From Gambelia wislizenii (lineage: Eukaryota; Chordata; Lepidosauria; Squamata; Crotaphytidae): 64,000 nucleotides of DNA. The DNA is taken from positions 71,083,001-71,147,000 of the forward strand of contig JAUMIR010000004.1 in NCBI GenBank assembly GCA_030847615.1. The letters are read 5' to 3'. Of the stretch, positions 33,263-45,903 are shown piece after piece (the first letter of the stretch is position 1; every line of letters starts with the position of its first letter). Both the position numbers and the translations under genes were made by a program. The notes under the pieces are model-generated. The model did not search any database. It was not told the origin of the DNA and was given only the letters and a program-made list of their open reading frames with translations.

Positions 33263-35660
33263 CATGGATGCAATAAAAGGAATCCAGGTTATGTGGCAGA
33301 CAAAGGCCTATGGCCAGACCTCTGAGTTTTACACTGCTGGGTCTACTTTTTGCAGCACCGAGACATTCAGCATATCCTCAGTTCTGTTCAACAGTCCAAT
33401 GGCTGCTGGACAGTGCCTGGGTACAACTCTACAGCTAATTCAAATGGTAACTGGCTAGTCTCAGTGGTGCATTGAGAAAGCCTACTCATGGTGCCACTGG
33501 CTGGCTACCTCTTCCCTCTCTGGAGCCTAAACCTATGCAATGGGTGAACTTTACACAGTGCCAGCTCCAAATAAGATTTTGGCCTCTGTCTAGAACATCC
33601 ACCCATCCCTCCTTGCCATAACCATTTATACAGCTTCTATACATTAACAATTATCCTTGTTTCTAAAATAAAGTCCCTTATAAATACAAGCTTAAAGTCT
33701 TGCTCGATTGCCACCATTTAGAGATTAGAAGACTATAGATACCATTTTCGTTATCTTCCTTCTCAAGTGCATAGCCCCCCCCCATCATCCTTGACTTCAA
33801 CTCATTCCCCCCCCCCCACATTGTATGACCATCACCAGTTAGGGCTAAAATGAAACTGGGTAAATACACAGTACATGGCGTTGCTTGTAACAAGTGTTTG
33901 GAAATTACAGTTAAAGCAGTTCTGCAACTTGGCACACTGTTTTTGGTTTGGTGTTTATAGAATGTGAGTGCTGAAGCTGCAATATGAAGGTAGAGAGGGA
34001 CTTCTGCACTTTTTTTGGCTTTTCTGTCACTCTGCTCCTATGGAAAAGAGAAAGTACTTTTCTTTTCCATAGTTGGTTTAACAGCACCTAGAGATAAGAT
34101 TTCTGGCAAGAAACAGTTTGAGAGAAAGGATTAAGAAACCCCTCTCCTCATCACCTTAAAAAGGGGAACCAAAAAGTGCAACTGCACTTTTAAAAATATA
34201 ATCCTGCAAATGAGTCATGGAATCACATGCAACACTTCGCTTTGTCCAAGGAATAATTTTTATAGCGGGACTGTATCCAGTTATTACCACAATGGACCCA
34301 TTCTATTGTGTCATGGCTTGTAAAAAGTTACCTCAAAAGGAATGGATAATTATCCACAGAGGAATGGGAAAGAGGGAAAGGGTATTATTTGTTTGAATGA
34401 AGGAAGAATATGGATGACTGACTGCTGAATATTAATATACAAGTTAGAACAAGTCCTTGGAAACAGCTAAAAATATATTTCCCTTGCCCGCTGTGTAGAC
34501 AAAGTTCCACAGGGAGGTGATAGGCTTCCTCAATTAACACACAAAAGAAGCAATTTCCTCATCCTGACTGGATAATTATATTGAAGTTGCACATAATGTC
34601 TGAACTGTATGAGCCTGTATGTTCCTATAGCAAGCCATGTCTGTGGGAGGAAGTGCACCCCATAAGCTGTTAGCATGACAAGATGAGTCAGGCAAAGTTA
34701 CTGCTGACACAAGCAGTAAGGTCAGATAAGGTCAAGTGCCTGAGAAAACACAATCAGCTTGGATAAGAGACCTGAACAATTGTGTATATGTGTGTTGCAA
34801 GGCAGGATTTAAACCTTAGAAGCAATGGAGATTCTGTTTTCACATCCATATCTAATACACTTTTCCTATATATCCGACCTTACTGTTCATTAGAAAGGTA
34901 CTTGAAACTGAAGTGGAAATTAAAAGTTGTTTAAAAAACAACAATAACAACCCAGTGAACACTCCTGCAATGCTGATGATGCATTATGTATATAAATTCT
35001 GAGTTTTAACAGCTATGTACATACATATATAGAACCTGGGTCAAAGATTCAGGTCAATGTAATAGGGAATGGGCTTCTCTATTCACTTCTGTGTTGTGCA
35101 GAATCTTGAGGAAAAGTTCCAGTGTGTATTTCTCCAAAAAATGCCAGTTTCAGAGCAACTGTATACTGGTATCTCCATCCTGGAGACTGTCAACCAAGGA
35201 GCATGGGAAGAGAAGCTAGGATAGGTGGCAGCATCAGCAGATAAAGAATTTGGGGAAATTATCAATCCCACAGTCCATGACAAGGCTAGGGGAAAGGAAT
35301 ATTGGGATGAAACTACAATGGAAACTGTTTACAGCAAACTCAAGGGACAGGGTGGGATCCAAGACAAGGATAACAGCATAATTGGTAGTATCTCTAGGGG
35401 ACAACCTGGGCATGCCTTTAAATCACTGCTGTAGCAGGTGACAAGGCAATCATTGCTTCATCTGCCTCTTTGTTCCCCACTCTTGTCATTTGTGCCCCCT
35501 ACCACTCCTCCCTAGCTTGGGAAACCCCTCTCTCCAACACAATTGGGCAAAGGGTAGATAGAAGTAGCCATGGGGAATCAATGACTAGATGAACTATCAC
35601 TACTTTCTCTCCCACTTATGCAAATGTTTAAAGATGTTATGTACAACCTTTTACTGTACT
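33263..35660. other. Intronic stretch; C-runs only
   Basis: It holds two cytosine runs near 33777 and 33808 and otherwise unrecognised sequence. The segment 34600-34860 has a TG-start look and a possible polyadenylation site, but I could not support an LTR. Confidence 0.4.
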
Positions 35661-35671
35661 CTGGGAAGAGT

Positions 35672-35735
35672 GAGATAGAATCATAGAATTGTATAGTTGG
35701 AAGAGGCCACGAGCTCTAGACAAATCTAGGTAATC
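35672..35735 (-). mobile_element. CR1 3' tail scrap
   Basis: ATAGAATCATAGAATTGTAT and AGTTGGAAGAGGCCACGAG are the last bases of a CR1 on the minus strand. About 50 bp. Confidence 0.6.
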
Positions 35736-36060
35736 TGACCTGAGGATGCAGGAGAAAGCAGGGTAATTTTTAGAGGCTGCAGAGAGCACAAAGAAATGAG
35801 AAACAGCATGATGGAGAAGGAGAGACAGAGAAAATGGGGGAGGGGGGATTGAAGTGAAATTTGTGGAGGGGGGATTACAGGATATAAGCAGTAGAAGGGC
35901 AGAGTCATAGTGTAATAGTACCAAAATTCTGAAGAATAGTAGCAAAAGTGTGAAGAAAAGAAGAATGAAACTGTATGTTGATGAGTGTGTGTGACTGTGT
36001 GGTTGCCTGGAGCATGCAGATATTTAGCAGAAAGGTTGGTGGATTGCACAACAATTTGCA

Positions 36061-36062
<2 letters not shown>

Positions 36063-36131
<69 letters not shown>
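36063..36131 (+). repeat. Compound (TG)n(AG)n microsatellite
   Basis: About 15 TG units pass without interruption into about 20 AG units. It creates spurious Val/Cys and Arg/Glu frames on both strands. Confidence 0.97.
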
Positions 36132-36133
<2 letters not shown>

Positions 36134-37224
36134 TGAGGGAATTGGCTGCCAACTGCTATCGAACATCATGAGGCAGAAAGTGGTAGAGACCACTTTGCTT
36201 TTGAGAGGAGCTGCAGCTAACCCTCAATGTAGAGGTGAAAAGAATGCTGAGGCAGTTCTTTTAACTGTCTTACAAGGTACTAAGAACCTTCAACAACCAT
36301 TAACATCAAGGAAAATATCAGCACTCTCAGCACTCTCAGATGCCTGTGTAAACACCCTTGGGCAAAATAATCTGCACAGGACAAGAGAACCATTTTTCTT
36401 CCATGTAACAAACGAGATCAAGTCCTCATTTGGTTTGAGTGGGATAAGTTCACTTGTCTGAAGCCTGTTTTTTCCGGGGATAGGGATTAGGAGCCAATAC
36501 CACATACAGCTGTATAGACCTTCACTCTCAGTTCCTTGAGGAAAGTCAAAGCCCCAAAATGGCTCATCCACAGGACGTGAAGAAAACTAAATTTATTTTG
36601 AACCAAGGAACACACAGCAGATGCACAAATGGAAATAAACATCACAGTTATGTAATCAAACTAAAGGGAACAACATGAAAACCTCAGTAGAATAATGAGA
36701 TTTCTCATGATAAAGCTCTTTTAAAGTCTTAAGGATCAGCCATGACCGGATGATAATTTTGATTTTCCATCTTCAGCCAATAACAAAATAACATTTATAA
36801 ATATGTTCTCCAAAGGGCTGGTCCACAAGACTTTTCTAAAATCAGAGAGCTATGGGTGCTGAACAAATGCCAAGACAGACCACACTGACCTTCACAAAAG
36901 GTTTTCCAAAACACTTCAATGCTTCAGGAGCACTTTAATGCTCCAGGTTTTCCAAAGCACTTTCATGCTCCAGGAGCATTAAAGCAATTCCCTAATGAGA
37001 ACCCTTGGCATCCCAATGATGATAATCTGGACCACAATCCAGTACAGACACATTTAAGGCCACTAAATTCAACAATTCTGAGGTGAATTACAACCATGTG
37101 GTTATAGGATGAGACAGTGGTTGACAGAGCATTATGTTTCATGACATTGTACTGGCATAAGAATCTATTGTGAGCGTGAGCCAAAGTCAACTTGAGCATT
37201 GTAGCATAAATTATCAAGAATGCC
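36132..37224. other. Intronic stretch without identified features
   Basis: Only a short internal repetition around CACTTCAATGCTTCAGGAGC and CACTTTCATGCTCCAGGAGC (36912-36980) stands out. Confidence 0.4.
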
Positions 37225-37227
37225 TAA

Positions 37228-37800
37228 GGACTTTATTAGACGAGTCAAATATAGCATCATAACGATACCACATAAATGCAAAAGGGTGTGCAGATCAGAC
37301 GATGGTCACCCTTTCATGCTTATGTATAGTCAAAATCACATACCTTTTAATTGGTGGCTTAAGCTGTCAATAGATCCCCCATGCCACATTTGTGCTGGCA
37401 TTGCCAGTGTGTGAAGCCTCGAGCCACTTAACTCTCATCAATAAAGAGTCAATGGCCGGACCAGCATGAACGCTTCCAGGTGAGATCATGACATCCAGGT
37501 AAGTGGCAAACTTTTTATGACCCTCCCCAGGTTACTTGGAAATTTAAGTTTGTTTAGGCACTTAGTGTTGCTTTTGGTGTTTTATTTTTGGTTTTATTTA
37601 AAAATTTCCCATGTGATGAAATCATGCAGGATTTAAAAGAAGGAAGTGAATGAAGCTCCGTTCATTACCTCTTTATTGCCGGGGAAGCCTTTGCCAGGAG
37701 GGAAGGTAAGGGTGGGTGGGGGACGTTCTTTTGTCGGTATAAAAATGGATTTTTTTTAATGCCGGCAAATGAACATTTTAAAGATTGTCTGATAAAGTCC
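37228..37800. mobile_element. Harbinger-like MITE, 37-kb copy
   Basis: The ends GGACTTTATTAGACGAG and ATTGTCTGATAAAGTCC are inverted repeats with a few mismatches. The flanks are TAA (37225-37227) and TAC (37801-37803). Internal words GCTTCCAGGTGAGATCATG and CCTCCCCAGGTTACTTG are shared with the 6496 copy. 573 bp, non-coding. Confidence 0.7.
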
Positions 37801-38489
37801 TACAGCTACAAGCCTAATCATGTTTACCAGGCAATAATACTTGCTGATGTGGAGGGTGGGGGGCTCATAGCTGGGTAAACATACTTTCAACTTTAGTAGG
37901 CTTCAAAGATTATGTGAACTAGTGTCTCTGGCTGACAAATATTTGTTTTCCTGCTAATTCACTGAAACTATTTACCTTGCCTTCATGTCTCATCAACAAG
38001 ACCCCAAAATGGCCCATAGGCAAGGATTAAAATAAAATAATCCTAAAAAATAAAAACAATAAATAGTATCAAAATTCAAAACAAACAGCATTTAAAAAAA
38101 ATCCTTATATAGGGCAGGCTTCAAAAGGGTTGTTCTACTGATAAAACTGCTCCATGACTACAACCAGGTGATGGGTGTGACTTTTCCCTCTCTCCTCCAG
38201 CTATCTTGTGTACCCTAAAAACCTGCTCTAAAGGACTGGAAAGTCATCTTCAGCAAGATTTCGGTGAATGCAGAGCTTGTGTGGGAGAGAGGGGAGAAGA
38301 AGGAAATTGCAGAGGACATGAAGCCCATCAAATGCAGACAGATTGTAACCTTCATCAGCCTCAAATAGCATGGCTCCATCTACTATGAAAAACATACATG
38401 GCCATGACTTTTATCCTTTTGTTATGTAGCCCATTAAAACAGGACAGTGATCCACAAAATCAAATCCAGGGAAGTGTTTAAAAGATATA

Positions 38490-38600
38490 AAGGAAACATG
38501 TAGCACCTTAGAGACAAAGAAGAAGAAATTTCTAGCATAAAATTTTGTCAATTCCAGTCCAGTTGATCAGATGCAAGTGGACTGGAATCTACTAAAGTTT
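38490..38600 (-). mobile_element. Penelope-like tail remnant
   Basis: ACATGTAGCACCTTAGAGAC is the family's most conserved phrase. On the minus strand the hammerhead start reads CTGATCA, one base off consensus, with no GAAA in place. Confidence 0.45.
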
Positions 38601-38935
38601 ACGTTAGAAAGAAGTCCTTTATGTCTTTTTAGGCTGAAACAAACTTACATAACTAATGCTTTGAACACTACCACCAGGGAAATGTTGTTAAAGTTGTTTT
38701 GATCCCTTGGTGGTTATGAACAAATAGTTTAAACATCCAGGTACCCAGCTTTAAGAAGGAACAGGAGGACATGCAGTGTATGTACATTGATCCCTGGTAT
38801 GACTCTGGATCTCTGAATCTTCCCAGCTCCCACCCATCCATTACGCAGGCTCCATCAGGCACAGGACCAACATGGCACAGTGACAACAGTATACAAAAGA
38901 TCCTAGATGGAATGTATGTGTATGTGTGCGCACAT

Positions 38936-39000
38936 GTGTGCCTTCAAGTCATCTGTTGACTTATGGCTATTTTTACTTCTGTGGCTTACTGCTAGCATTA
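38936..39000 (-). mobile_element. BovB-like SINE tail scrap
   Basis: GTGCCTTCAAGTCATCTGTT and GACTTATGG are the tail of a Sauria-type or 5S-type SINE. The head is missing. Confidence 0.45.
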
Positions 39001-39249
39001 AAAATTTGCTGACCTTTTATGCCACCCTTAATCTGGAGTTGCCTCAGTTTCCTTATTGGGCAGGGATGGCCTTGAGTTCAACACTGCAAGATCTGGTGCT
39101 TCTGATCCTAAGAATATAAGTAGAGGTTTGCAGGAAGTGTTCAGTGGTCCATCTAATCCAGCATTCTGTTCCCATGGTGGTCAACCAACTTTCTGCATGG
39201 AGCCTGTAAACAGGATATGAAGGCAATAGCACCTTCCACTTATGTTCCC

Positions 39250-39445
39250 TGAGTTTTTGTATGTGCATTCAAGTCACCTGTTGACTTATGATGACTCCAT
39301 GAATTTCATAGGGTTTTCTTCCTCTGAAATATAGCCTACAGCACCTGGTATTCACTGGTGGTCTCTCATTCAAGTACTAACCAGAGCTGACCCTGCTTAG
39401 CTTCCAAGACCAGGTGGGATCTGGTGCCTTTAGGGTATTATATGT
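39250..39445 (-). mobile_element. 5S rRNA-headed SINE (5S-Sauria type)
   Basis: On the plus strand, GTCTCTCATTCAAGTACTAA, CCAGAGCTGACCCTGCTTAG and CTTCCAAGACCAGGTGGGAT reproduce the reverse complement of the 3' two thirds of 5S rRNA. To the left comes a BovB-like tail (GCATTCAAGTCACCTGTTGA, CTTATGATGACTCC). A 5S head with a BovB-type tail is the plan described for squamate 5S-Sauria SINEs. It is not a working 5S gene. Confidence 0.85.
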
Positions 39446-39960
39446 CACAAATTAGGGTCTTCATGAGCACACAAAAATTATAAGACTCCATTGCTGTATG
39501 TGGGGAAGCTAAAGAATACCATATCTTCCAACACATCACAGATGAAATTCAGGACAAGTGTGGCCAAGCAATATCAGAGTGTGGTCAAGATGGCAAAAGT
39601 TATTAATGAGGAAGAACACATAAACTGCAGCAGTTTGCTTTTGCCTGAGCCTACTGGGAAGGACAAGATTCTGCCATCTTCTTACCTCTCCTCTCTGCTT
39701 TTGCACTTTGAACTCATTTTGCAGAATTCAAGTAAGCAAAGGACAAAGGGGGTGAAATGGGAAGAGGAGTGAGAAACTGGAATATTTTTAAAAGTCACTG
39801 GAAAGTTAGGACAACAGAGGATTAATTGGGACTGTAGGCAATCTGGCAGCTTCTAAATTAGGCGTGGAAACTGTGTGGCCCACAAGCTATATGCACCCCC
39901 TAAGTCCTTTTGTGCAGTTCTTGGTCCTCTCCCATAAGCCCCCTTTTTTAAAAAATGGAT

Positions 39961-39987
39961 ACACACACACACACACACACACACACG
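39961..39987 (+). repeat. (AC)n microsatellite
   Basis: A pure AC run of about 13 units. Confidence 0.95.
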
Positions 39988-41225
39988 GCCTCTGAACACC
40001 TCCTGGGGTGTGCGTCTTCATTTAAAATTTTAAATGCTATTCCACCCATACCTTTGTAGACTAGCGGGTCCAGAAAAGTGGGTGTAGCACTCTCCCCTGA
40101 CTTTCCAAGGTTGTTCTAGATCAGGGGAGGGGAAGAGCACATGTGGCCTCCACAACTGTTTTTGTGGCCTCTGGGGGCCAAAATGTTTTACCTCAAAATG
40201 CTCCCAAATGACCCCAGGAGGTGTGGAGGCAATTTCTCGATGTTTAGGCTGAGAAGAGGCTTCCTCCCCCCCCCCAAAAAGGAAGAGACCAGAAGTTGAC
40301 TTTGAGGTCACATATTTTTTGGGGGGGGGAGGAAAGTCCCCCTATGGGCCCAACATATTCCCATGGGGTCACAAATGTGCATAAATTGCCACCATACCTC
40401 CTAAGGGTTGTGAGGGGTCATTAGGTGGCAAAAATAAGTCAAAAATTGGGATGCGTCCCTCTAGGTCCCCTGGCAGGGCCAATGCAGTGGTTTAACCACC
40501 AACAGTTGCCCACCATTGCTCAATGTTCTTGATTACAGCCTCCATCTTCACTGGCCATTTGATTCACTGACCATCTTGGCTATGGCTTTACAGGGTCTAT
40601 AGTCCAAACAGGACTATAAAGAGGCTTGCCAAGTTGTCTTATAGTGTCAAACAGCAGTCAGTCAGTCTTAAGGCAGCTTAACCCTAATATGGGCTCAGCA
40701 CAGTAACCTTGACTGTTGCAGACACAACCCTTATTTGCACCATAGTAGCTTAACTATATTTAACATCATGCAAAATAGCATTTCAAAGTAATATTTCAGG
40801 GTGGCGGGAAACACCCAGACTTGCCTGTCATGAAACCCACATCAGAATTAAGAGGAAAGAGGTAGAAAAAAAAACAACAAGAAAACTTCACAAAGTATTA
40901 AGTGCCTCAGTATCTGTCTTAAATTCATGTAGAGTACATTTGATCAATTTCTGGACAGATACCCTTAACTCTTTCTTCTTTGAAAGGTTTCCAAAGCTAA
41001 CAAATGTTTGTACATAATGTAAGGTTAGAAGTCATTTTGATGGAATCCAATGAATTTTTTTGTACAAAATATGGTGGCTCAGATTTAAAACATACTGTAT
41101 TAGAATATATGTGAATATATGTGATCATTAGAATATATGTGATCAATAGAAGACATGAAAGACTGAATGAACTATAAATGGGCTCTAGGATCCTGGATAG
41201 CACCCAAAATATGTACATAAACAAG
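39988..41225. other. Intronic stretch without identified features
   Basis: It contains a C-run near 40266, a G-run near 40320 and repeated GAATATATGTGATCA words near 41103-41150. No repeat family was recognised. Confidence 0.4.
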
Positions 41226-41462
41226 TTGTTGTGTGCCTTCAAATCATTTCCAACTTATAGTCACCCTAAGGGAAACCTATCAGAGGATTCTCTTGGCAAG
41301 ATTTATTCAGAAGAGGTTTGCCATTGCCTTCCTCTGAAGCTGAGAGAGAGTGACTTGTCTGAAGTCACACAGAAGGTTTCCGTGGCTGAACAAGATTCAA
41401 ACAGTGGTTGCCCCAAGTTCTAGTCCAACACTGAAATCACTATGCCACAGTGGCTCTCATAA
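41226..41462 (-). mobile_element. Sauria-type SINE
   Basis: TTGTTGTGTGCCTTCAAATC is the BovB-like tail. TTGGCAAGATTTATTCAGAA, CTTCCTCTGAAGCTGAGAGA and CACTATGCCACAGTGGCTCT run through to the tRNA head. Nearly full length. Confidence 0.88.
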
Positions 41463-42278
41463 ATTGGTCCTACTGACCCTAAATTCTCAACATTCATTTT
41501 TATAGAGAGACTTTTGAGACTCAAATTAGGCATAGCATGCAGTATTTTTCCAGACATGAAAACAAAACCCACAGCAATTTTAGGAGGATGTAAGTTTCAA
41601 GTAGAGAAATAACCAAGAAAAGCTGCATAAACTTTCACTCTGGCTATTTTGTTTCTAATCAAACTGCTTTCATCTCTCTTTCTCTCTGTTTGTGTGAATG
41701 AGAAAAAGAGAGGGGGAGGTAGAGAGAAACACAGAGACAGACAGAGGTGTGCCTGAGTTTTCTCTGTTTTTTAAAAAATCCTTTGATATAAGATTATCTC
41801 ATGTCTGGGTGTGGAACCAATGCTCAGATACAAAACGTTTGCTTTCTGAGCTGAAAACATCAAATCATCATGGATGTCATATAAGCATTCCTCCATTTTG
41901 CTTTGTTATTTTCTTTCCTGCTTCCTGGGATCCAATTCATTTCTCAGAGTGCTTCCAGACTGACAGATTTTAAGTCTACCAAAGCAAGCAATTGTTCAGC
42001 TCTTCCATCCTGCCCTTCTCAACAGACTTTTGGGGTTAAGGAAAAATGTGGAAGATATGATGGAAAAACATTGGTGGGCTACAAATGGAAAACCATACCA
42101 TCTGAATGTGCCCTAATACATCTGTATTTGGGGCAGGTTGATTCCACAATAAAACAAAACATTTTATGCTATCTTGCAATTTCAGAGACTCCCAGGACAG
42201 CACAAAACAATGTCCAATAAAAGAAGGAAATTATCATGACAACCATACATGTCAACAGATTAATAGTGCAATCCTATA

Positions 42279-42531
42279 CAGCAGGACCCCTGTATCTGCT
42301 GATTCGTTATCCACAGATTCAATTACCCACAGCTTCAGTTTCAGCACAGCTACCATAGAGTCTTCCTAGAAAATGTGTCCTCTCTAGCCATTTTCTAGGT
42401 CCTCCCAGGCAACTCGATGGTATTTTAAATCAGAAATCCCATTGTTTTAAAGGTGTTCACTATTATCCACAGATTTCGTTATCCACGGTGGGCCCCGGAA
42501 CCAATTCCCTGCAGATACGGGGGTCCTACTG
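42279..42531. mobile_element. Tc1/mariner-like MITE
   Basis: The ends CAGCAGGACCCC and GGGGGTCCTACTG lie between TA dinucleotides. The interior is strongly similar to 4463-4717, including GAGTCTTCCTAGAAAATGTG. 253 bp. Confidence 0.8.
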
Positions 42532-43037
42532 TACATATTTACTCTGAAGTCTTGCTTAGTCAGGACATTCCCAGTTAAAACATAATATAGGAGTGCAAAG
42601 TAAAATGGTCTAGATCACATACTAGAAGATATGGTTAAATAAAGAGGTTATTTGTCTGGTACTCAAAAGAAACTGTCACACTCAGTTCCTGCTAGTCCTT
42701 CTGAACTGGACACCAAAAATGAAAAAGCATCAATAGGCAGAGGAACTCAGAGGAGCAGACCTAAATGTTCAGGCAGGTGCATGGAAGAGAAGGCCGTCTC
42801 TTAGACAGCGTGTAAGTGGCACCTGCAGCAAGAGAGCAGGTGTTCTTTCTTGTCACATAGAGTTATACCTATACAGTGTCTTGTCTCTTCATGTTGGACT
42901 GCTGCCTATGAACCAACTCTGCAGCACAGTAGACATCAAAACCCATGCAGGCTGCATAAATACTGTGATTTATCCTATAATGGGACCATCTCATACTTAG
43001 ATATGCCTTCTGGCATACTGGGAAACAAAGGCTAGCT

Positions 43038-43085
43038 ATTGTTGTTGTTGTTGTTGTTGTTATTATTATTATTATTATTATTATT
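43038..43085 (+). repeat. (GTT)n(ATT)n microsatellite
   Basis: About eight GTT units pass into eight ATT units at the 3' edge of an L2 LINE. It encodes the poly-Asn tail of a spurious frame. Confidence 0.95.
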
Positions 43086-44680
43086 CAGCACATTGTACAG
43101 CACATTGCAAAAGTCCAGCTTTGAGGTTACCAGTGTGTGCACTACCATCTTTAGGTCCTCCGACTCTAGGAAGGGGCACAGCTGGCTTAACAGCCGAAGC
43201 TGGTAGTAAACACTCCTGGCCATCACTTCTATCTGAGCTGTAATTTGGAACCATGGATCCAGAAGCACTCCCAGACTGCAAACACAGTCTTTCAGGGGGA
43301 GTGCAACCCCATCAGGACTGACTGACACACCTCGAAACCTAGGTTAGGACCCTAGATAGTAAGCACCTCTGTCTTGTCTGGATTCAGCTTCAGTTTGTTT
43401 TTCCTCATCCAGCTCATTACCTCCTCCAAACATTCATTCAGAGGAGACACACTATCCACTGAGGCTGTTTTTGAAGGCATGGAGAAATATATTCAGGTGT
43501 CATAATGATAGAAATATATTCAGGTGTCACCCTGCCCCATGTCTCCAGATGATCTCTCCCAGTGGTTTCATGTAGATATTGAATAGCGTTGGGGACAGAA
43601 TGGCACGTTATGGTATACCATATAATGGCTCCTTTTTTGAGGAGCATCTATCCCCAAGCACCACCATCTGGGACCTGCCTGAGAGATAGGACTGGAACCA
43701 GTGAAACACAGTGCCTCCAATTCCCCAAATTCCCCTGGTGTTCCAGCAGGGTACTATAGTCAATGGTATTGAATGCTGCTGAGAGGTCCAAAAGCACCAG
43801 CAGGGACATACTCCCCTGTCAGTGCTCAGGTGAAGATCATCCAATAAGGTGACCATAGTGGTCTCAACTCCATATCCTGCTCTGAAGCTGGTTTGAAATG
43901 GATCTAGATAACTTGTATCATCCAAGACTGCCTGGAGTTGGAAAGCAATTGCTCTCTTGATCACCTTGCCCAGAAAAGGTAGATTTGACACTGGACTATA
44001 GTTGTTTAGGTCCAGGGGGTCAAGGGAGGGCTTTTATTAGAAGCAGTTGTACAGCTGTGTCTTTTAGACAAGATGTAAAACCTCCCTCCCTAAGAGATGC
44101 ATTAATAATGTACTGTAATTGAGATCTAATTGTATCGCTTCCCACCAGCCAAGGACAGGGATCGAGTAGGCAAGTTTTCTTCCTTACTTGCCCCAGCAGC
44201 TTGTCCACATTGGCGGTAAACACCAATTGAAACTGATCCAGTATAATCCTATTCACAGAGTCGCTGGACACCTCATTGTCAACTTCTGCTATAATAACAG
44301 CATCTAAGTCAGCTCTTACCTGAGAGATTTCATCAGTTAAGTGATTGTTAAAAGCATCACAGCAAACTTTTGAAGGCTCTAAATTTGGATTCAGGGTGGA
44401 GGATGCCTGAGTTAAACCTCTCACCACCCTGAATAGTTCGGCTAGATGCGAATTTGCAGACACAATACGTGCACAATAAGCGCAAAAGGCTTTCTTCACT
44501 GCACATACTGCCACCTTATAGGAACAAAGATGTTCTCTATATCTTGTCGTGTCAGATATAATTTTTCCACCATCTGCACGCCAATTATTGTCCTTCCTGT
44601 TTCAGCTCCCTGAGGTGCCTTGAATATCAGAGAGCCCGATTATGCACTAGCATAGACCCTGGAAGCTGCATTCATTTTAA
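43086..44680 (-). mobile_element. L2 LINE, decayed reverse transcriptase
   Basis: Minus-strand frames in order: a pre-RT part with QLQYIINASLREGGFTSCLK (44514-44020), then RT block LPFLGKVIKRAIAFQLQAVL and LDPFQTSFRAGYGVETTMVT (43991-43608), then C-terminal GVALPLKDCVCSLGVLLDP and LVTSKLDFCNVLYN (43328-43086). These are in L2 order. At least two frameshifts break it. The 3' end stops at the GTT/ATT microsatellite, so the UTR is lost. Confidence 0.85.
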
Positions 44681-45887
44681 CATATTTCCTCCCTATCTAG
44701 AAAAATGGAATAGCATTCCACTCTTGAACTGACACTTTCTGCACTATTACAGGAATGCAAAAGGAGACAATGGTAGAACAATATAAAAATGAAATCAAAT
44801 GGAGGCAAATGGGAAATGTATCAAGTGGCCCTTCAAAAGTGTTGCCTGGATGTGCCTCTGCATGGAGATCCAGAAGTGATGTCTGCTGTAAAGTAAAAAC
44901 AACCAATTGAACTGGAATGGAGCCAATGGATACTGACTTACAGCAACAATGGATGTCAGTATCTACAAGCATGACTTCCACCTCGGGCAAATGAACTGGT
45001 AATAAGGAGAATTTTTAATGTAAGAACCAAAAAGATAAAATGAAATCCAGTTTTCCAGAGCTGAAAACAGAACTGGGAAGCACATGATCTAAGGCCCCAG
45101 TCAACATGACCACTGAATAGCTTCATAATAACAGAAAACAAAATACAGGAAGCTCTATGTACTGAATGTACCCTTGTTCTGCAAAATGGGAGGTGGTTGG
45201 GAGGCAGAATAGCCAGTTTGGTCATAAGCAGGGCAAGGTCAAAACAGGGTTGAACAACTTATGATCAGACTGTGTTTAAGGCATGCTTCCCAGTTAAGAG
45301 AGAGAGAGGGATCCATAGGCTTGCTCAGAATTCTGAGGTCTGTTGCAAGCAGGAAAGATTAGCCAAAAGTGTAAGAGTGTCAGAAAATACAGGCTCTAAG
45401 TGTAGAAACTAAGCCAAGTCTCACTTTGCACTACCAATGTATTTAAGAAGTTTAAACAGTTCCATCTGATCCTCACACTTTCAAAATGCTAGAGTAGAGC
45501 CCTATCTGAGATGGATCCATTTCACTCAAAGGATCTGCACTAACAGGTATTGGGGCAAAAATGACAAAGTGGTTTAGTTTAACCAGAGCAGCTGCCAAAA
45601 TGATCTGAAATTCTTTAAGAGGGCAAGAAGGAACAATGTGTTGCAGTGGTGGAAACAACAGTTCTCTTTTGATAGAGCAAAGGGGCAGTTAAATTAGGAC
45701 CAGGGCCATAGTCATGACAAATCCGAAGATCTGTATGTTCCAATCACCATCACAACTTTACTATTACTCCTTCTCCAAGGCTGGCTCCTCTGGTCTAAGA
45801 ATTGGAGCCACAGTTCGCAATATTGAATCCTGCTGTTCTGCAGAAACTTATGACTCCAGTAGCACCAGCATCCCACTTAAAATCCCT
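44681..45887. other. Intronic stretch without identified features
   Basis: Nothing recognised here before the target site of the L1 at 45904. Confidence 0.4.
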
Positions 45888-45903
45888 CAAAGCAACATGC
45901 CAG

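Noticed and set aside
34580..34900. Solo LTR
   Set aside because: Some LTR-like composition but no matching TG/CA ends, target duplication or clear polyadenylation signal.
35985..36461. 158-codon frame with Val/Cys and Arg/Glu repeats
   Set aside because: Direct translation of the (TG)n(AG)n microsatellite with flanks.
39347..39441. Functional 5S rRNA gene
   Set aside because: Only part of 5S is present, with many changes, and it is fused to a BovB-like tail.
43086..44680. Intact L2 reverse transcriptase
   Set aside because: Frames are broken and out of phase with each other; no continuous ORF2.
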